Source: Zerene cesonia
Lineage: Eukaryota; Arthropoda; Insecta; Lepidoptera; Pieridae
Direction of reading: 5' to 3'
Assembly: GCF_012273895.1 (NCBI RefSeq)
Contig: NC_052128.1
Span: 4,464,001 to 4,528,000, forward strand
DNA: 64,000 nt
In this document: one piece after another, positions 11,441-25,767 of the stretch
Numbering within the stretch: position 1 is the stretch's first letter
Layout of the letters: the number at the start of each line of letters is the position of its first letter
Notes under the pieces: generated by a model
The model's database searches: none
Told to the model about the DNA's origin: nothing
What the model saw: the letters and a program-made list of their open reading frames with translations, nothing else
Made by a program: the position numbers and the translations under genes

Positions 11441-14400
11441 GCATAATTCCTTATAAATGTTGCATCCAGCCGATAAAATGAATATTCTATATAAAAAACT
11501 TTCAATAAATACAATGTACTAGACTCATAAAAATATTTTTTACTCGCATTCTATTATTAAAGTCTAGTAATGTTAGTTAATTTAAAACGGGCGGTGAGTC
11601 ATGTTGGCTACCTTACTATTAGTATCTTATTGTAGTAACAAACTGCATATACATATATCTAAGCTAGTTGTCTTGTTGCGAAAGCGCGCGACGTTTGCCA
11701 AACGCTCTGCCAATGGGGATGGTTTAATGTTAATAAATTCGAAGAGAAAGTTTATTCAGAGGAAACAATTACATGCAATTATTGTAAACGTCGTGTTTAA
11801 CGTACAGCATTGTTGTTGGAGCCGGCTAAGGCGTTGCTAAGAGAATCGCGCCTTTATGTACTGATCTGGCGATTACTGTTTCAATAATGATAGTAGTGTA
11901 TGTACTTAGTTTGAACTGTTTTCTCTTTAATTCTAGTCAGTGAATGTTAACTTTGTACGCCTTGAGCAGAAGTAATTCCAGTGTGGGGAAAGTGACCTAT
12001 ATAGCCCTGTATTTATTTCACACTGGGATACTTAACACTGATTTAAGAAGTCACCGTCCCCCCACACCTTCCTGAAAATATTTAGAAATGGTATTGTCTT
12101 GCAACCTTGATAAATATGCCTATTTCATAGTCATGTTATGCATTTGCGCTTTGGGTTTGTTATTTATAAAAAGTACATGGTATTCTCTAATACTATTTGG
12201 TTTTTGTGCGATTTTTTTTTGTATCTTAATCTGAACCTACATTGTTCAATGTCCACAATATTTTTTTTATATTAAAAAAACATTGATTATTTTTATTGAA
12301 CGCTGGCTGCGTGGAAGCACACGCCTTGCGTGCTCCGCCAGTCCCGTGTCAATCGCCGATCACGCTTGTCCCACCGACGTGACAGACTGGCGCGTGAAAT
12401 GATTATCTTCATAATTGCCTTAGCTCTATAGTCTATAGTCTATGTTGAATCCTCTATGCAACCTTCCTTGTGTTTCACACACTAGGAAATTGTTTGCGTA
12501 TATACGGTGGCATACAATTTCCTTGGATGATTGGACATTTCATTACTTCGCGGGCAACCGTTACAAGAATGTGTTTATAATTTTGCCAGTTATACATTTA
12601 ATTATATCACAATTGAATATACATCAAAATATTACATCTAAATGGATAAAATTACAGTCATTTTAATCAAATTCGATTATATTTTATAAAGAACCGTTTT
12701 GTTGAAAATGTCGTGTACGTCCATTTCTGAACATGATGTTCTATGGTGGGTTTAAATATACTCATATTATTTGTTCGTATTATTTTATTAAGATATTCTT
12801 ACTACAATACCTATAAGCCTCTTATTTAAAGTCACGCTTTGTGTCTTAATGTTTATTGACATACACACTTAGTAGGTACATAAGTTTAAAATTTCAGTTT
12901 TGAAACAAAAACAACTAACGTGTAAGTAATAAATATACACCTGCAAAAATTGTATTCCGCATTGATTTCCTATGGAAAAACTACGCGTGTATTTAAGCGG
13001 AACATTGCTTTAACATTTGGTTATATAATAAACATGTTTGTTGTTCATAGCGTGTGATATTGGACGTATTCAAATCGAAATATTGTTAGGATTATTCCAA
13101 TCGAGTGATTTCCAATTCTTTTAAGAGTAGCGTAGTGCTTTTAATGAATGTATGGAGGATAAATCGAATCATATGCTTTCAATATAAAACATGAACCTTT
13201 AATAAAATCTATATATTTATAAAGCTTCACCTATGTGCGGATTCCACGGTATGTTTTATATAAAAACCAGGAAGACGATGCCCGCCTTTATTACCCACCC
13301 GCTCTCCCATCACGCAGGAGAACCCGACGTCGGCGGCTAGTGATATTTCCTTACGCATTTCGATCTCAACGACACGAGTCATCAATCATCCGTAATGGTT
13401 TTTGCGCGGGGTAATAATGCAATATGGTTTTGTGGAGGTGTCCGCGATCCGTCGAAACACTCTATGGCAATGGGTGCGGGGATGTTGCGAAACTATGTTT
13501 TGCTGTACCTATGCTTGTTTCGAATCTTTTTGGGACTTCTAAACTCTTTTCATGAAGTACGTAGTGAATGAGCAGCTCTATAGTTGATGCAACACGACCG
13601 TAGTACGATTTTAATGTCTTGAGATAATATAAAATACTTTAAATGATTGTATTAGACTTCAGAAAGTAGTATTCCAATTTCTATCAAGATTTATTCAGCC
13701 ATCAATCGGACAGTTCCTGTTTATATTTTTGCATTTTACTAGTTGATAAATAGTTTTGTTTTTCGGTGTTTAAAAATACAAAGCTATTGCGTCATTTTGA
13801 AATGTCCGAAATGAAGTCAATTTCATAATGTTTTCGCGTCGCTTTGATTTTTTTGTTATGCCGAGCGTGAGTATGTCACAAATATGTACTTACAGGCTAA
13901 TAATATTTGAAGGCCACTCTCTAGAGCGAAAATAGTTTTACGTATCGCGGCTAATGAAATTGCGAAGTGCTCTAAAATTGGATATACTTGAACATTCTTA
14001 TTGAATACCTGCGTGGGTTTTCATCTTTCTAATTGCAACTCACGATATTGCGCTTTTAATGAAGATTGGAAGATATTTTTGTCAACCTTTATTTATTGAG
14101 CTTAATTTCAAATTATTGTTGTTCAGATACAAACACATTTTATATAAGTATTATGCTCTATATACCTTGTTTGTTTACCTCTTGATGAAAGTGTATTTGG
14201 TGGTGAAACATAACTAAAATCGGCTAGTAACTAAGATAAAATCATTACTTACAACTTCAATTTTATGTAGACTAATCTGAATATATGTTTAGCTCATATG
14301 CCTCCGAACAATTCAAAATTGTGATTATAATGTTCCTCTAAATTAGAATTATCATGCATTTTGAACCTTTACATACACCCTACGCACACACACGCCCTTA

Positions 14401-17250
14401 TACAGATAGAAAGTTATCAAATCATCCCCCATTTCGAAATACATCTCGGGCGTCCCATTTCAAAAAGTCACCGAGTGGATATTAAATCGTGAGCGCGTCA
14501 ACTGCCCGAGTCGTTAATCTTGGGGAATGTAAATTTAACGCCACTCTCCGCTTTTTACTTTTATCAATGATTACCATACGTAAAGAATGATTTAATGTAT
14601 TAAGTAAGTACCATTGTGTGCTTTCATTGGTTAAGTGAATAATGGTGGGCTAAAGTGTATATTTATTCTATAAATGTAGAGTTAAATACTAATTAATACG
14701 TAACAATTTTTTTTAGATAACAGAGTGATTGTTGTATATCGTACACAGCTGTGACAGTGTCTTTTCAACCGAATTCCCAAAAATAAAGGAGGTTCTGAAG
14801 TCGACTGTATTTTGTTTGGCCTTGTTGCTCTATAGGTAACAATGGACCGATGGACGATTGCTTTTATATTTGAAAGGGACATAGTCGCATTTAGTCCCAT
14901 TTATGAACTTGGAGTGGTACACGGCCGTCGGTAACCTATTTTCTAAAAAAAGGAAATATTAGGTACCTACATGTTTATCTAGTTTATAATCCCTATATAC
15001 ATTGTATGTTGTTGATGTTATTGTTGTTTATGCAGCTGGCTTGATTCCAGCCACATTGAAATACCAACATAATGCGGGTTCCGAAAACTTACCGTATAAC
15101 AGTAAATCGGAAAATTGATTTTCGTATCCCATTTATAATTTTAATGTATGAAATTCTAGCCGTCACCTGCCACTTTGGCAGACTTTCAAAAGGTCTTTGA
15201 ATTATCTCTTAAGAAAAGTTATATTGCAAATCATAACACTAACTATACAATACTGTAGATATTGTCCTAAAAATTGCATAAATTCAGCTGATTTTGTGAG
15301 TGTTCCATAAAACATGACATATTTTCATCGAGTGTTGATCGTTTCAGTTAGTTAACTATTAGTAATTCAATACAGATTCATCCTAACAAATTCAGCACAC
15401 TGATGAAAGCGATCAATAAATATTATATTACAGGCACGTGCGTAAAGACGAGTGTGTGAACAAAACTCTCCTGTACGTAATTAGACGATAATGACGGTGG
15501 TATATCGGTTTCCTAATCGCGAACAAAGCCGCCGACTATCGCTATCTAGCAGTCAGGTATTGATGAGTTGCAGGGATGCGGGCGCAAGAATGGGGTAATT
15601 ATTACGATTAATTCATGTAATGAGGTGGTATTGTCATGTTCGTTCTGCTGTTTTTTTCTTTACATGTTGATGATAATAAATTTCTAAACGAAACAACAGA
15701 AGTGTGGCATTTTTATCGTTGTTTACTTCGCTCCTTTAAAAGCAAGAGTGTGAAAGCAAATATAATTCAGCCATACACGTTCTAATTAGTATGCATCATT
15801 AGTGTTTCTCACAGTGCTACATAATATATTCGTAAATAACTCACTATTTAAGTTTGATGTTTCCGGTTTTTTTCGTTTTCGTGGTACGTAACCGGCAAAC
15901 CGTAAATATCAAAATTTGTGGTAAAATTATCGTAACATTCGATACCATACGTATCTTTAGTGGTTTCCTGTAGCTATTAAAACGGTGACAAAGTAGAGAA
16001 ATATTATATTATTCGAGTTAGTTCCGCCAAAGATTATGCACCCTTCCAATTACAATAAGAAGCCTAATATTTAATCCAATTTTATTTCATTGCACTCGTC
16101 GGTTGCGCTGGCCCCGATGTCTTTTAGTTTTCATATAGATATGTGTTTCAATGTATGAATTAAATAAATATGTTTCTGTTATAGTTATAATAGTAATCAC
16201 AACAGTTTTGTTTACATATTTTGTATAATCAGCGTGTTGTTTTGCGTTCAAGTTATACGAATTTCTTAGTATATTCTTGTTTCTTTTATTTCGTATTTAT
16301 TTTAAGAAGCATGGAATTGTGTACATTAAGACAAATAAATTGTTTTGAACTATCAAGATGCATAAGAGATCTTTCTATACTTATAACATAAATCTTAATA
16401 GTTTGAACGTTTTATCTCAGGAATTACGAGACCTATTACAAGGATTCTTTTACATGATTCCTGAGTGCTATATGTAGGCTGTTCATGTAGCACGGACGAG
16501 GCCGGGGCGGATCGCTACTTATGTTATAATATACTTAATTATCATTCTGCATATCTACACAAGAGGCGGGTGTGTGCGTTTATCTCGAATGACGTACAAC
16601 GATATCAGTTATCGCTATCATTCGAGTATATTATTTACGTTTATAATATCAACAATAACCCGTTTGTTTAATATAACCGAGGTCTATAAATGAAGCCGGT
16701 TTGTTTGTGACTGCTATATGCTATTTATGTGCGAATTTCCTTCGGATAATAATCCAAATTAATTTCATAAATGCGTCATTAGGTTGATATGATTTGATGA
16801 AGTTTTAAAGGTGTGTTTTCCTTGTCATAAGTAGAAATGACCTGTACATACTGTTCAATCTATGACACTATTAATATAGATATAATGATTTTGTCTTGTA
16901 GTCGAGAAGCCTTTGTTATTTCAACGTGTCCGCTCTCACTGTGTAAACTGCAATCCAATTTAGAAAGTTCTTTCGGGCGCCTCCCATCCACGAAGTGAAA
17001 ACTAAAAACAGTATCCAATTTCTGCTTAAAGAAAAACGCATTATCGCATTATACAAACCACGCAAACTCACCTGCTGATTGCAGCGATTATATCACAGAC
17101 TCACAATTTTTCTAAATAGGTTTTTACATAATTAAATTGCACACGTTTAGAGACTAACGCTTTACGCCGGCGAAAATAATAAACATAGCTTCCCGTTTAA
17201 TTTAAAAGAGCTTACGCGAAAATCCACCGCAGCTGAAAGGGATTCGGAGG

Positions 17251-17881
17251 TGACGTCATTAATTTGGAAAATGTTTCAGTGCCTTTGGTTGTGTGATGAG
17301 TTTTTAGTTGATTGGAATTAACTGAGTAGTTTCGTTTTACACTCACGCAGTAAAAGGTATTATTATTTCATTATTTACAGTCAAGTCTTGAATTCGGTTT
17401 GATGAGACAATGTAATACATATAGTTTATCGTGATTGTTTAACGAGTTTCTATTTTTAGGAATCGTTTTTGTGCATGTTGAACTCCTTTTATTTCACGAT
17501 CATTTTTTAATATCTAAACAGACTCAAATACGGTCTTTCAACTAGATACTGAATTGAAAAAAAAAATTCTTGAATGTTAAGAAGTGTTAAAATCTACTCA
17601 ATATAAGGAAGAGAAAGTAAACCATTTTGATTACATTATATATATTGACGGGAAATCAAATTTCATATCAAAAATCAAAACTATTAATACTTGATGTCCA
17701 ATATTCTTTTTATCTTAGCCTGTACAGTTTATGAGCGATTAACCCGCTCCGGAAAGGGATTTGCAGGGATGACGTCACCGGGGCTTCCCCGTGACTCATC
17801 GGCGCTGGCGGATCGTGTCGCGTTGTATTGTAAATTGCTGCAGCTTTTCTTGTTCCTTCGCTCGTGCTGCGTGTGACGTCA
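17251..17881. promoter_or_regulatory. Cluster of three palindromic CRE-type sites
   Basis: TGACGTCA at 17251-17258, 17770-17777 and 17874-17881; the last two flank a GC-rich stretch. This 8-mer is the full CRE bound by CREB/ATF bZIP factors. Regulatory action is inference. Confidence 0.4.
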
Positions 17882-17974
17882 TTAGGGAGACGAAATGGAA
17901 TATATGTGTTGTTCTATGTGAGTGGCTGTTCTAGACGAGATGGAACGGCTGACTTTGTTTGACTGTATCCGGTT

Positions 17975-18105
17975 TTAGCCGACTTCAAAAAAGGTGGATG
18001 TTCTCAATTTGACTGTTCGATTTTTTTTGTGTATGTTAACCTCATAACTTTTTTCTCATAAATTTAGTCTAGTTCTGAGAAATTGAATGCGTCTTTAACT
18101 ATTGA
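17975..18105 (+). repeat. Dispersed repeat, CCGACTTCAAAA family, copy 1
   Basis: GCCGACTTCAAAAAAGGTGG, TTCTCAATTTGACTGTTCG, a T run, then TAGTCTAGTTCTGAG. The same order of blocks recurs at 19041 and 45808. This is a common moth/butterfly interspersed repeat; class unknown. Confidence 0.7.
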
Positions 18106-18541
18106 GATACTCTTTTTTCATACCTTGTACAATATAAAGTGCACATCAATGAATAAAAATTAATCACAATTTCGTGTGTCATCAAATACTAATTACCTAC
18201 AGATAGATACATGTAATATAGATAAATATGTGCTTGCCGCTTGGCGCATGAGCTAGTATAAATGGTAAGATGAAATTTAAATGGAACGTTAATAACAATA
18301 AGGTTGGCATTATCGAAAAGTCATACAATATAATATGCTTACGTGACTCAATTCTATTCTTGGCAGCATTTCGATCGTTAAAGAGCGCACCGGCTGTATC
18401 GAGTATCAAAATAATATATGGCACGGTGTTTTTTTCATTCTACCCTTTTATTTTTAGATGTTAAATTACTTTGAGTCAAGTATCATATAGTAAATACCTA
18501 ATAAAACAGGTTATTATTTTTGGTTACCTATTTTCTGTTCG

Positions 18542-18743
18542 GACCACCTGCTTGATACAGTGGTTAACGCGTGAGCGTAGAACCGAGAGGTTCTAGGTTC
18601 GACTCCCGGTGAAGGCTCACAAAAAAGTCTCCATCTGGCAGGACACAGAAGTCTGATTGCCTACTTGTCCATAAAGAAAATCGATCAGTGAAACTGATGT
18701 ATATCATTTGCCCCCATACCCCACTAGGGGATACGGGACTTCA
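18542..18743 (+). mobile_element. tRNA-derived SINE, family A, copy 2
   Basis: Same family: TGGTTAACGCGTGAGCGTAG head, B box GGTTCGACTCC (18596-18606), body GGCAGGACACAG, AAAATCGATCAGTGAAACTG, CCACTAGGGGATACGGGACT. Confidence 0.92.
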
Positions 18744-19040
18744 TTTTTAATTTTAGTTTGTGTAGGTATTTACTCTATACTACTATATATTTGCTCTTAA
18801 TGTTGTAAATGTAAGTGAAACTTCCTAAAACCTTGTTAATCTTAAAGGTCTATAAGAGTTTGTTTACGTAAAGGAAGATTATGTAAAATCGATGGCCGAA
18901 AACGCTATTGGAACATCTTTCTCGTCGTTTCCATTAAAAGTTTATGATAATATTTTGGTGTATATTTACGAAGCTTGAGGAATAATGTTGAAGTTATAAT
19001 AGAAAAATTTTAAGTCACTGCTTATACATTAGTTTAGTTT

Positions 19041-19235
19041 TCAACCGACTCGAAAGATGGAGGAGCTTATCAATTCGACTCTTATCAATTCGACTCTTCG
19101 ATTTTTTTTCGCTTTTTTGTCTCCGAGATTCCGACGATTATTATGATACTTTTTTATTTAAAAGATGGTACACCCGGTATGGTCCCGTTTAAATTTGGTC
19201 TGGTTCTAACAATTTGAAGGCGTTATAGTTGTTTG
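19041..19235 (+). repeat. Dispersed repeat, CCGACTTCAAAA family, copy 2
   Basis: CAACCGACTCGAAAGATGGA, a direct repeat of TTATCAATTCGACTCTT, then GGTCCCGTTTAAATTTGGTC. Confidence 0.72.
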
Positions 19236-22200
19236 GTAAAATAGTTTAATGTATATTGGTTATAATCGAAAGCATATTAATCAAAAGAATGTCGCATCTA
19301 AGGATTAATGTAAACCATAAGCATGAGTGACATTGTTGAGAAATAACCCGCCTCATCTTGACTGACAGCTGTATTAATGGCCCACTATAAGTTTCTCCAT
19401 CGAACGCTATTTATTTTACAAGTACATTTTTATTTCACAAGCACATTCGAGCCATCGAGTGAGAGAAGACCCGGTTCCATCCAGCTTCGGGGCATTTTTT
19501 ATGTCTCATGTGATGAATTATTGACAATGTCCTACTTAATGCGCTTATAAATCATGTTTAAAGTAAATATTACCTATGTATATAGTTGTTACTATGTTTA
19601 TAAGGCTAAGGTTGTTGGAAGGAATAATAAGTTAAATCTTGAACTAAAAATTACGTTAAGAAAAGTGCATTGGTCTGATTTACTAGACCAGAGTTATAAT
19701 GGTTAAAATTTTAGGATAAGATACGGTGAAAAGCCTGTTACTAGTGTGTATACACTGGCTAATTTATCGTAAGTATTTCTGCGAGAGGATATTATTACTA
19801 CCCCAATTCGAGCGCATCCCAATTTGTTCTCAGCGTGCGAGTCTCCCACCTTACTTTAAATTACCCGAATGACGTAACTTGAATGCTCGTTTAGAGTTAG
19901 CAAAAACGGCAAGTGAGTCAGAGCCAGCCCACGTATGGAGGTTGGAATTATTCCCCGTTTAATTATGGCTTTCCGTTTTTGGAGCCGTGCCCTTATGTCG
20001 CTTCACACAGCTTACGGTCGAAACTATTAACGCTTTCATTATAACACCATATCGATGATTTTAAAAAGAGGATGTCTTGGAGTGGTGGTCATTATATATT
20101 TTTATTATATCTGGTACTTTTTTATGGTAATGGCAAAATTTTTCATAATTTTTAGAATTGTAACAGTTAGATTAATAATTAAACGTAGGTAATTGAAATA
20201 GTATTCAACAACAACCGTGTAGAGTTTTCTTAGTTTTTACTAAAATTTAGGAATCTAATAACAGCTCTCGAAAAGTAATATAAATAACAATTGACAACTT
20301 TATGACGTCAAGCATCTCATAGTGCATCTGAACGTCATCTTAAGATGTTTTAAAAACGAATCAACAGCGCATAAACGCTTCCCATGTGTTATTAGTACAA
20401 TGTCCGATGGAGAGACATTAAGAGTTACGATCGACGAGTGTGCGCTCAGAAAAAGACAGATATAACCATGCTGGAAGGAAAGGGGGAGGGGGGATGTACA
20501 CTGTTGTAATGCGTTCGACAATGATGAATGAGTAGATTAATCGATATAGTACACTCATGTTGGATCTTAACGTATTTGCATCTATATTGTGTTTGTAGTA
20601 GTTTTCGTGCGTGTTATGAATGTGCACATCAATAGTTTAATGGAATTCATGGATAGATCTAGGGTTTCTTTATGTTGCATAATTTGGAGAGATGATATGG
20701 AAATGAATCATCCGTTCTTTTCATATGATTCTTTTTGTTCTTCTTCATCATTCTAAATTCGTTGTGGCTAGGTTGTTTAGAGCATTCATGCCATATAAGT
20801 TTCGTTAAAAGCATTATATTCGACATTTCCATGTATGTCTTTATTGCAATTTTCAAGTGTTTACTCAAATACTCGGATGCGGATGCTTACGACGAACATA
20901 AGCTTTTAAAATATTTAGCGCAAATTGGTGATGGTACATCACGCATTAAAAATACAAGCGAACTGCGTGGAATCGGCGCGATATCGCTGAATCAGGTAAG
21001 CGTGGGATGTGAAGACTTTGTCATGCAAATGTCGAGGCGTTAATATCGTGAGATCGTGATCACCTGGCTAGACAGCTTCGGCTCAGCGTGATGGATTAGC
21101 GCCCTTGGTTCCCGCACGTGGAATAATAATGTATGTATGTATGTGTATGTGTTCGTTGGGAATTATTGGGATCATAGTTATCTGTATCGCGATGCACATT
21201 GTTAAGTGATATATACCTAGTGTGGTGTTTGGTTAGCGTGTTGAGTATAATAAGTTAAGTAAGAGTTGAGTATAATATAGAATAAGCGGTGAAGTGCGAG
21301 TCGGATTTGTGTCTTTAGTGGCTTCATGCAAATAATCTGAAGAGCAATTGCAAAAAAAAAATGGGTCATCCAAGCAATTTAGGGTATCGTTTTACTATTT
21401 GAGTTCAAAGCCCTGAATAGTGTCATAATATTAAAAAGGAAGAAATGCTTTTATTTATTTGTTAATTTTTTTGAGATTGGAGTTGTTCCCATATTTATTC
21501 TGAATACGTTTCAATTTGAACAAGTTAGTCGACAAAATTATCCGGTCCCGCACTTTCGCATTTATAACGTGAGGTCGATGGCTTTGCAATTTCAAATCTA
21601 TTCACGCGTCAAAGGATACGTATACGATTTATTAATTTTTTTTATGTTGTGTAAATATATTACAAGTTGTTACACAACGCGATGCGATGTGTTTGTGCGA
21701 TAAAAAAATATATATGATTTAAAGTCGCGTCTCATTATAATTGATTGTTGTGTAAATTTGATGTAATGCATTGGCCAACGTGTGTGACAGCTCAGTTTTT
21801 TAAAGTTGAATGGCGAAATATGACGCCTATTTTTTTGTTTTATCTCGGTTTGTCTGACGCTATTTTGGTGGGAGCTGTATTAAAAATTTGACGTTTCAAG
21901 TACGGAATGTCATAGAAGCCGCCTATTGATTATTATTAAAAGTTTCTTATCATTCAATTGCGTCGTTTTAAGTTAAATAATCGGACAAAATATTCAATCT
22001 AATGTTAAAAAATAAAATGTAATTAACATTTTACTGAATACATTATAAGGTACTTTTATGAATAAGAATGAAATACAGCTAAGAACTAATTAGTATTTTT
22101 ATTTTTAGTTTTGTAAATTTAAAATACTTTCATCCTTTTCCATATTGATGACAATGTACTAAGAACTATCTCAACCAATATGAAACATAATTACACTTTT

Positions 22201-22745
22201 TACATATTTTATTATATATCGATACAGTATTAAAACGTTTTTATAATAATAAATAAAAAATAAAAATCAACTAATTAACCAGAAGGTACATACTTTCCCA
22301 TGGTGCCGCTTCGTTACGGCGTTAACATAGTACCGACTTTCCCGGGTGGTAGGTTGAACACCAAATTCTGTTCTATCGCTTCTCAAATGCATCTGTCTCA
22401 AACGACACAATCGTACTTTTAATTACCCACTTTGAATTAATGCTCATAACAATATTTCCTTTCTGTTACAGGTAATTATAGTACAGCCCGTGTACCGAGA
22501 ACATTCGAGACAACAGAGGTATTTATAATGTTAGACGTAAATACTTTTAACGATATAAACAAGTTTAGACACATTTGATAGTTGAAACTTGAACTCTAAG
22601 GTCGTACAATTATATTTAACGTTCGTATAAAAGTGAATGTTGCACTATTTGAATAAGAAATGAGCAATAACGAGGCAGTGTCGTTCAAAATTATTTATAG
22701 CTCTTGTATCATGTTTATTGCTGGATCTTTTAATATTATAAAGTA

Positions 22746-22953
22746 CTAGCTGCGCCCCGCGGTTTCACCCGCGTGAGTCCGTATCCCGTAGGAATATCGG
22801 AATAAAAAGTTGCCTATATGTTATTCCAGTTGTCCAGCTGTCTACGTACCAAATTTCATTGCAATCGGTTCTATAGGTTTTGCGTGAAAGAGCAACAAAC
22901 ACACACACATCCTTACAAACTGTCGCATTATATAATATTAGTAGGAAGTAGGA
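22746..22953 (-). mobile_element. Helitron-like element, minus copy
   Basis: CTAGCTGCGCCCCGCGG at one end and AATATTAGTAGGAAG at the other. Inside is CCAAATTTCATTGCAATCGG and an ACACAC run. Confidence 0.82.
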
Positions 22954-24529
22954 TTTCTTAGGCAAAGACGTTTTCAACATTAACGATACATTCTACGGTG
23001 TATACGTTATAAAATTTAAATGCGAGTGACAGCACAAGTCCGGTAATTGCCTGACTGTCATAGGCGTGCGTGCGAGTGGTAATCTATTTTATGCGTGAGC
23101 GAAAAAGAGCCAATATTTAAACGGCCTTTGTTGTTTTAAAAAAAATGAATGTTGCTGGTGTGCCTTAAACTATCTATTTATTTTTCTTAAGTGCTTTGTC
23201 GTTTAATTAACTATAGCTACTTTGCAATTTAATAATTTTTCATACACTGAACTTGTACATAGCATTGATATGAATTAACTATTTATTCCTTTGTATAAAA
23301 AAAAAATCAACACGTTGTTCTACTGTTCACTGATAAAATGTTAAACTGGAATTAAGCGCGGAATATTTAATGAAATAAAGATTTTTTGCATTCGATTTAT
23401 ATTAGAATATAAAAATATTGCCAATGAATGAACACCTAGACGATGTTATTATGTAGATTATAACACGATCCTTCAAATTTACATACAAGCCAGTTCTTGG
23501 CGACACCTAGATGGCTAGGTGTGACATGTGGGTCGCTCTACTGGTGGAAAGTGCGAGCGGTGGGGATAATGACGTCGATGTTTCGTGGTCGACGTGATTG
23601 GTCAGCGAGTGAGTTTCGATTAGTCGTTAGTTGTTTGATGTTTGAAATTGTCCTATTTTTTTTTATTACATTTGACTTAAGATACGTGTCAAAATTTTAT
23701 CTCACTATATGAAGAAATTTACGAAAAAATTGTTCGTGTTTATATAGCTACTGTATGAAGCTACGCAAAGAATGCGGTTGTATTTCTTTAATAATAATCA
23801 TACTTTGAAATTTTCCTCCCATCTATCGGAATAAACACAAACAATCCAATTTGAATATCTGTACCAGATTTGCTTACGTATTTTCTCATTTACGTCGCCA
23901 GTTCGAAGGTTCGATATACACGCACCACGGGAGGCTGTCGAGTTGCGAGTGACACCGGCTGTCCGTCCGTCTATGTCGTTATTACGGTCTATGTATACAA
24001 TTATTGTATTCATAAATATCACTCTGAAACATTGCCGCTTGTTCACGGACACAATTATGCCGCGAAACGTTGGTGGAATGCTTGATAATTGATAATGAAT
24101 CGTTGTTTTTGCTATCTATGATAGATAATTTCGACCTTTGTCGGTGAATGTGTATTGTATATTATGATGGGATATTCAATTTCAATAGTTTCAGTGATGA
24201 GCCATTAAACTGCCAAAAAAAACGAAATATCGACTTTGTTTGTAAGATTTACCTAAACAATCTATTGGAAATACAATCTTGTGATTTGTCCGAGATTTCG
24301 TTAAAATTGAGTGAGACTTGGGAACTTTCAATTTCTTCTGAGTAACACACATTCAAAAATATTAGTGAATGAATGAAAATTACAAATAAAAATCGTCCTC
24401 TGTGTTCGTCCCTTATATTCAAATAAGTTCTCAGTTCGTTAAACGCTTTCTTAACATAATCACAACAATATAAGTTATTATTATTACTAAAATTATAAAG
24501 AGGAAACTTATATTGCTGTATGTAAGTAA

Positions 24530-24633
24530 CGTTTTCACGCAAAAACTACTGAACCGATTTCTAGAAAGCTGAAACTTCTCCAAGTTACACAGGCTGTATA
24601 GGTACCACGGGCGTAGCCGGAGCGAACAGCTAG
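24530..24633 (+). mobile_element. Helitron-like element, 5'-truncated
   Basis: TTTTCACGCAAAAACTACTG at the left, GGGCGTAGCCGGAGCGAACAGCTAG at the right (CTAG 24630-24633), followed by T. Confidence 0.78.
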
Positions 24634-25613
24634 TTATTCATAAATTAATGAAGTTTAAATGGAGGCAATGAGATTTCCAAGCGATGTATTAAAATAATCG
24701 ATGCAAGCTATTTGTAAAATACATAATAATTAATATAATATTTACAAGTTTTACATGTTCGATGACGTAACGACTGTTATTTTCAACTTAATGGCGAAGT
24801 TTATTATTTAATTACTTCCTTATTTAGTCACGTTGTCGCTGCGGAAACGACAAGTTGGCGAACTGAGCCATTGCAAATTACACATTCAGTCCCTTCGTCT
24901 TGTATTCAAATGAACTTAATTTAAAATGTATACGAAATAAAAATAGATGTATGATAGGTGAATGCATTAAGAGTGATATAGATGTTCATTATGTATTTAC
25001 ACGCTGTATTAAGAGTGGCCGTTAGCAGTGTTTCGTTTCGATGTTTGTTATGAGGTCTTGTTAATTGAAATTGATTCGAGTCTTTATGTGACAATGTCTT
25101 ATGTAACTTGTTTCATAAATGCACGTTATATTTACGTTGTATTATGATAATGAGTTATTTGTAATTTTACTACTTGAACTAATGATTTTCTATGAATACA
25201 TGCATATATTGCAATTATGTGCTAATTTTACTAAAACCAATACAATTTCATTAACATTTTCTTCACCGTTTAAAAATGATTCCATTTCAAAATTTGAAAA
25301 ATATTCGTGCTCCCATTAGGCAGGTATATTTTTTCATTAAACCAATTATCGCGTAGGTACCTTTCAATACTATTCACAGGTCGCAAGCGCGGGAGACAGA
25401 CAATACGCGCATTGTGAGTAGTGCATTTGACGCCGCGCGAGATTTCATTGCTGGAACAATGGGCCGATGTCGAAAACACCGCTCGGCTCCCGCGCGAAAG
25501 TTGCGATTGTTCGGCCCGGTTGCCGTTTTGTTCGCGATTATTGTGTCAATTTTCCTTTTCATGTATGATCTGTTGTTGTGTTTTCGATAGTGCGATGTGG
25601 ATACTTTAATCTA

Positions 25614-25767
25614 TCCTAATATTTACGAGGAATTTTTGTAACGTTTGTAACAAAAACCACTGGAGCGATAGCAAAAATTCTTTCACCATTAGGAAGCTGC
25701 AACTTCACTGAGTGACATAGGCTATACATATATATGTACCACGAGTGAAGCCGGGGCGAACAGCTAG
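25614..25767 (+). mobile_element. Helitron-like element
   Basis: Starts TCCTAATATTTACG after A; ends GAAGCCGGGGCGAACAGCTAG before T. The middle (CATAGGCTATACATATATAT) is shared with other copies. Confidence 0.8.

Larger units (their letters stand above)
8738..17250. other. Intergenic, no gene seen (gap and GC-rich flanks listed separately)
   Basis: AT-rich throughout except 9866-10074, 11075-11440 and a short patch at 12300-12390 (TGGCTGCGTGGAAGCACACG). No splice-bounded open frames or known motifs found. Confidence 0.6.

Noticed and set aside
20735..21043. 102-codon open frame as a small gene
   Set aside because: No codon bias, motif, splice or poly(A) support; AT-rich composition like the surrounding intergenic DNA.
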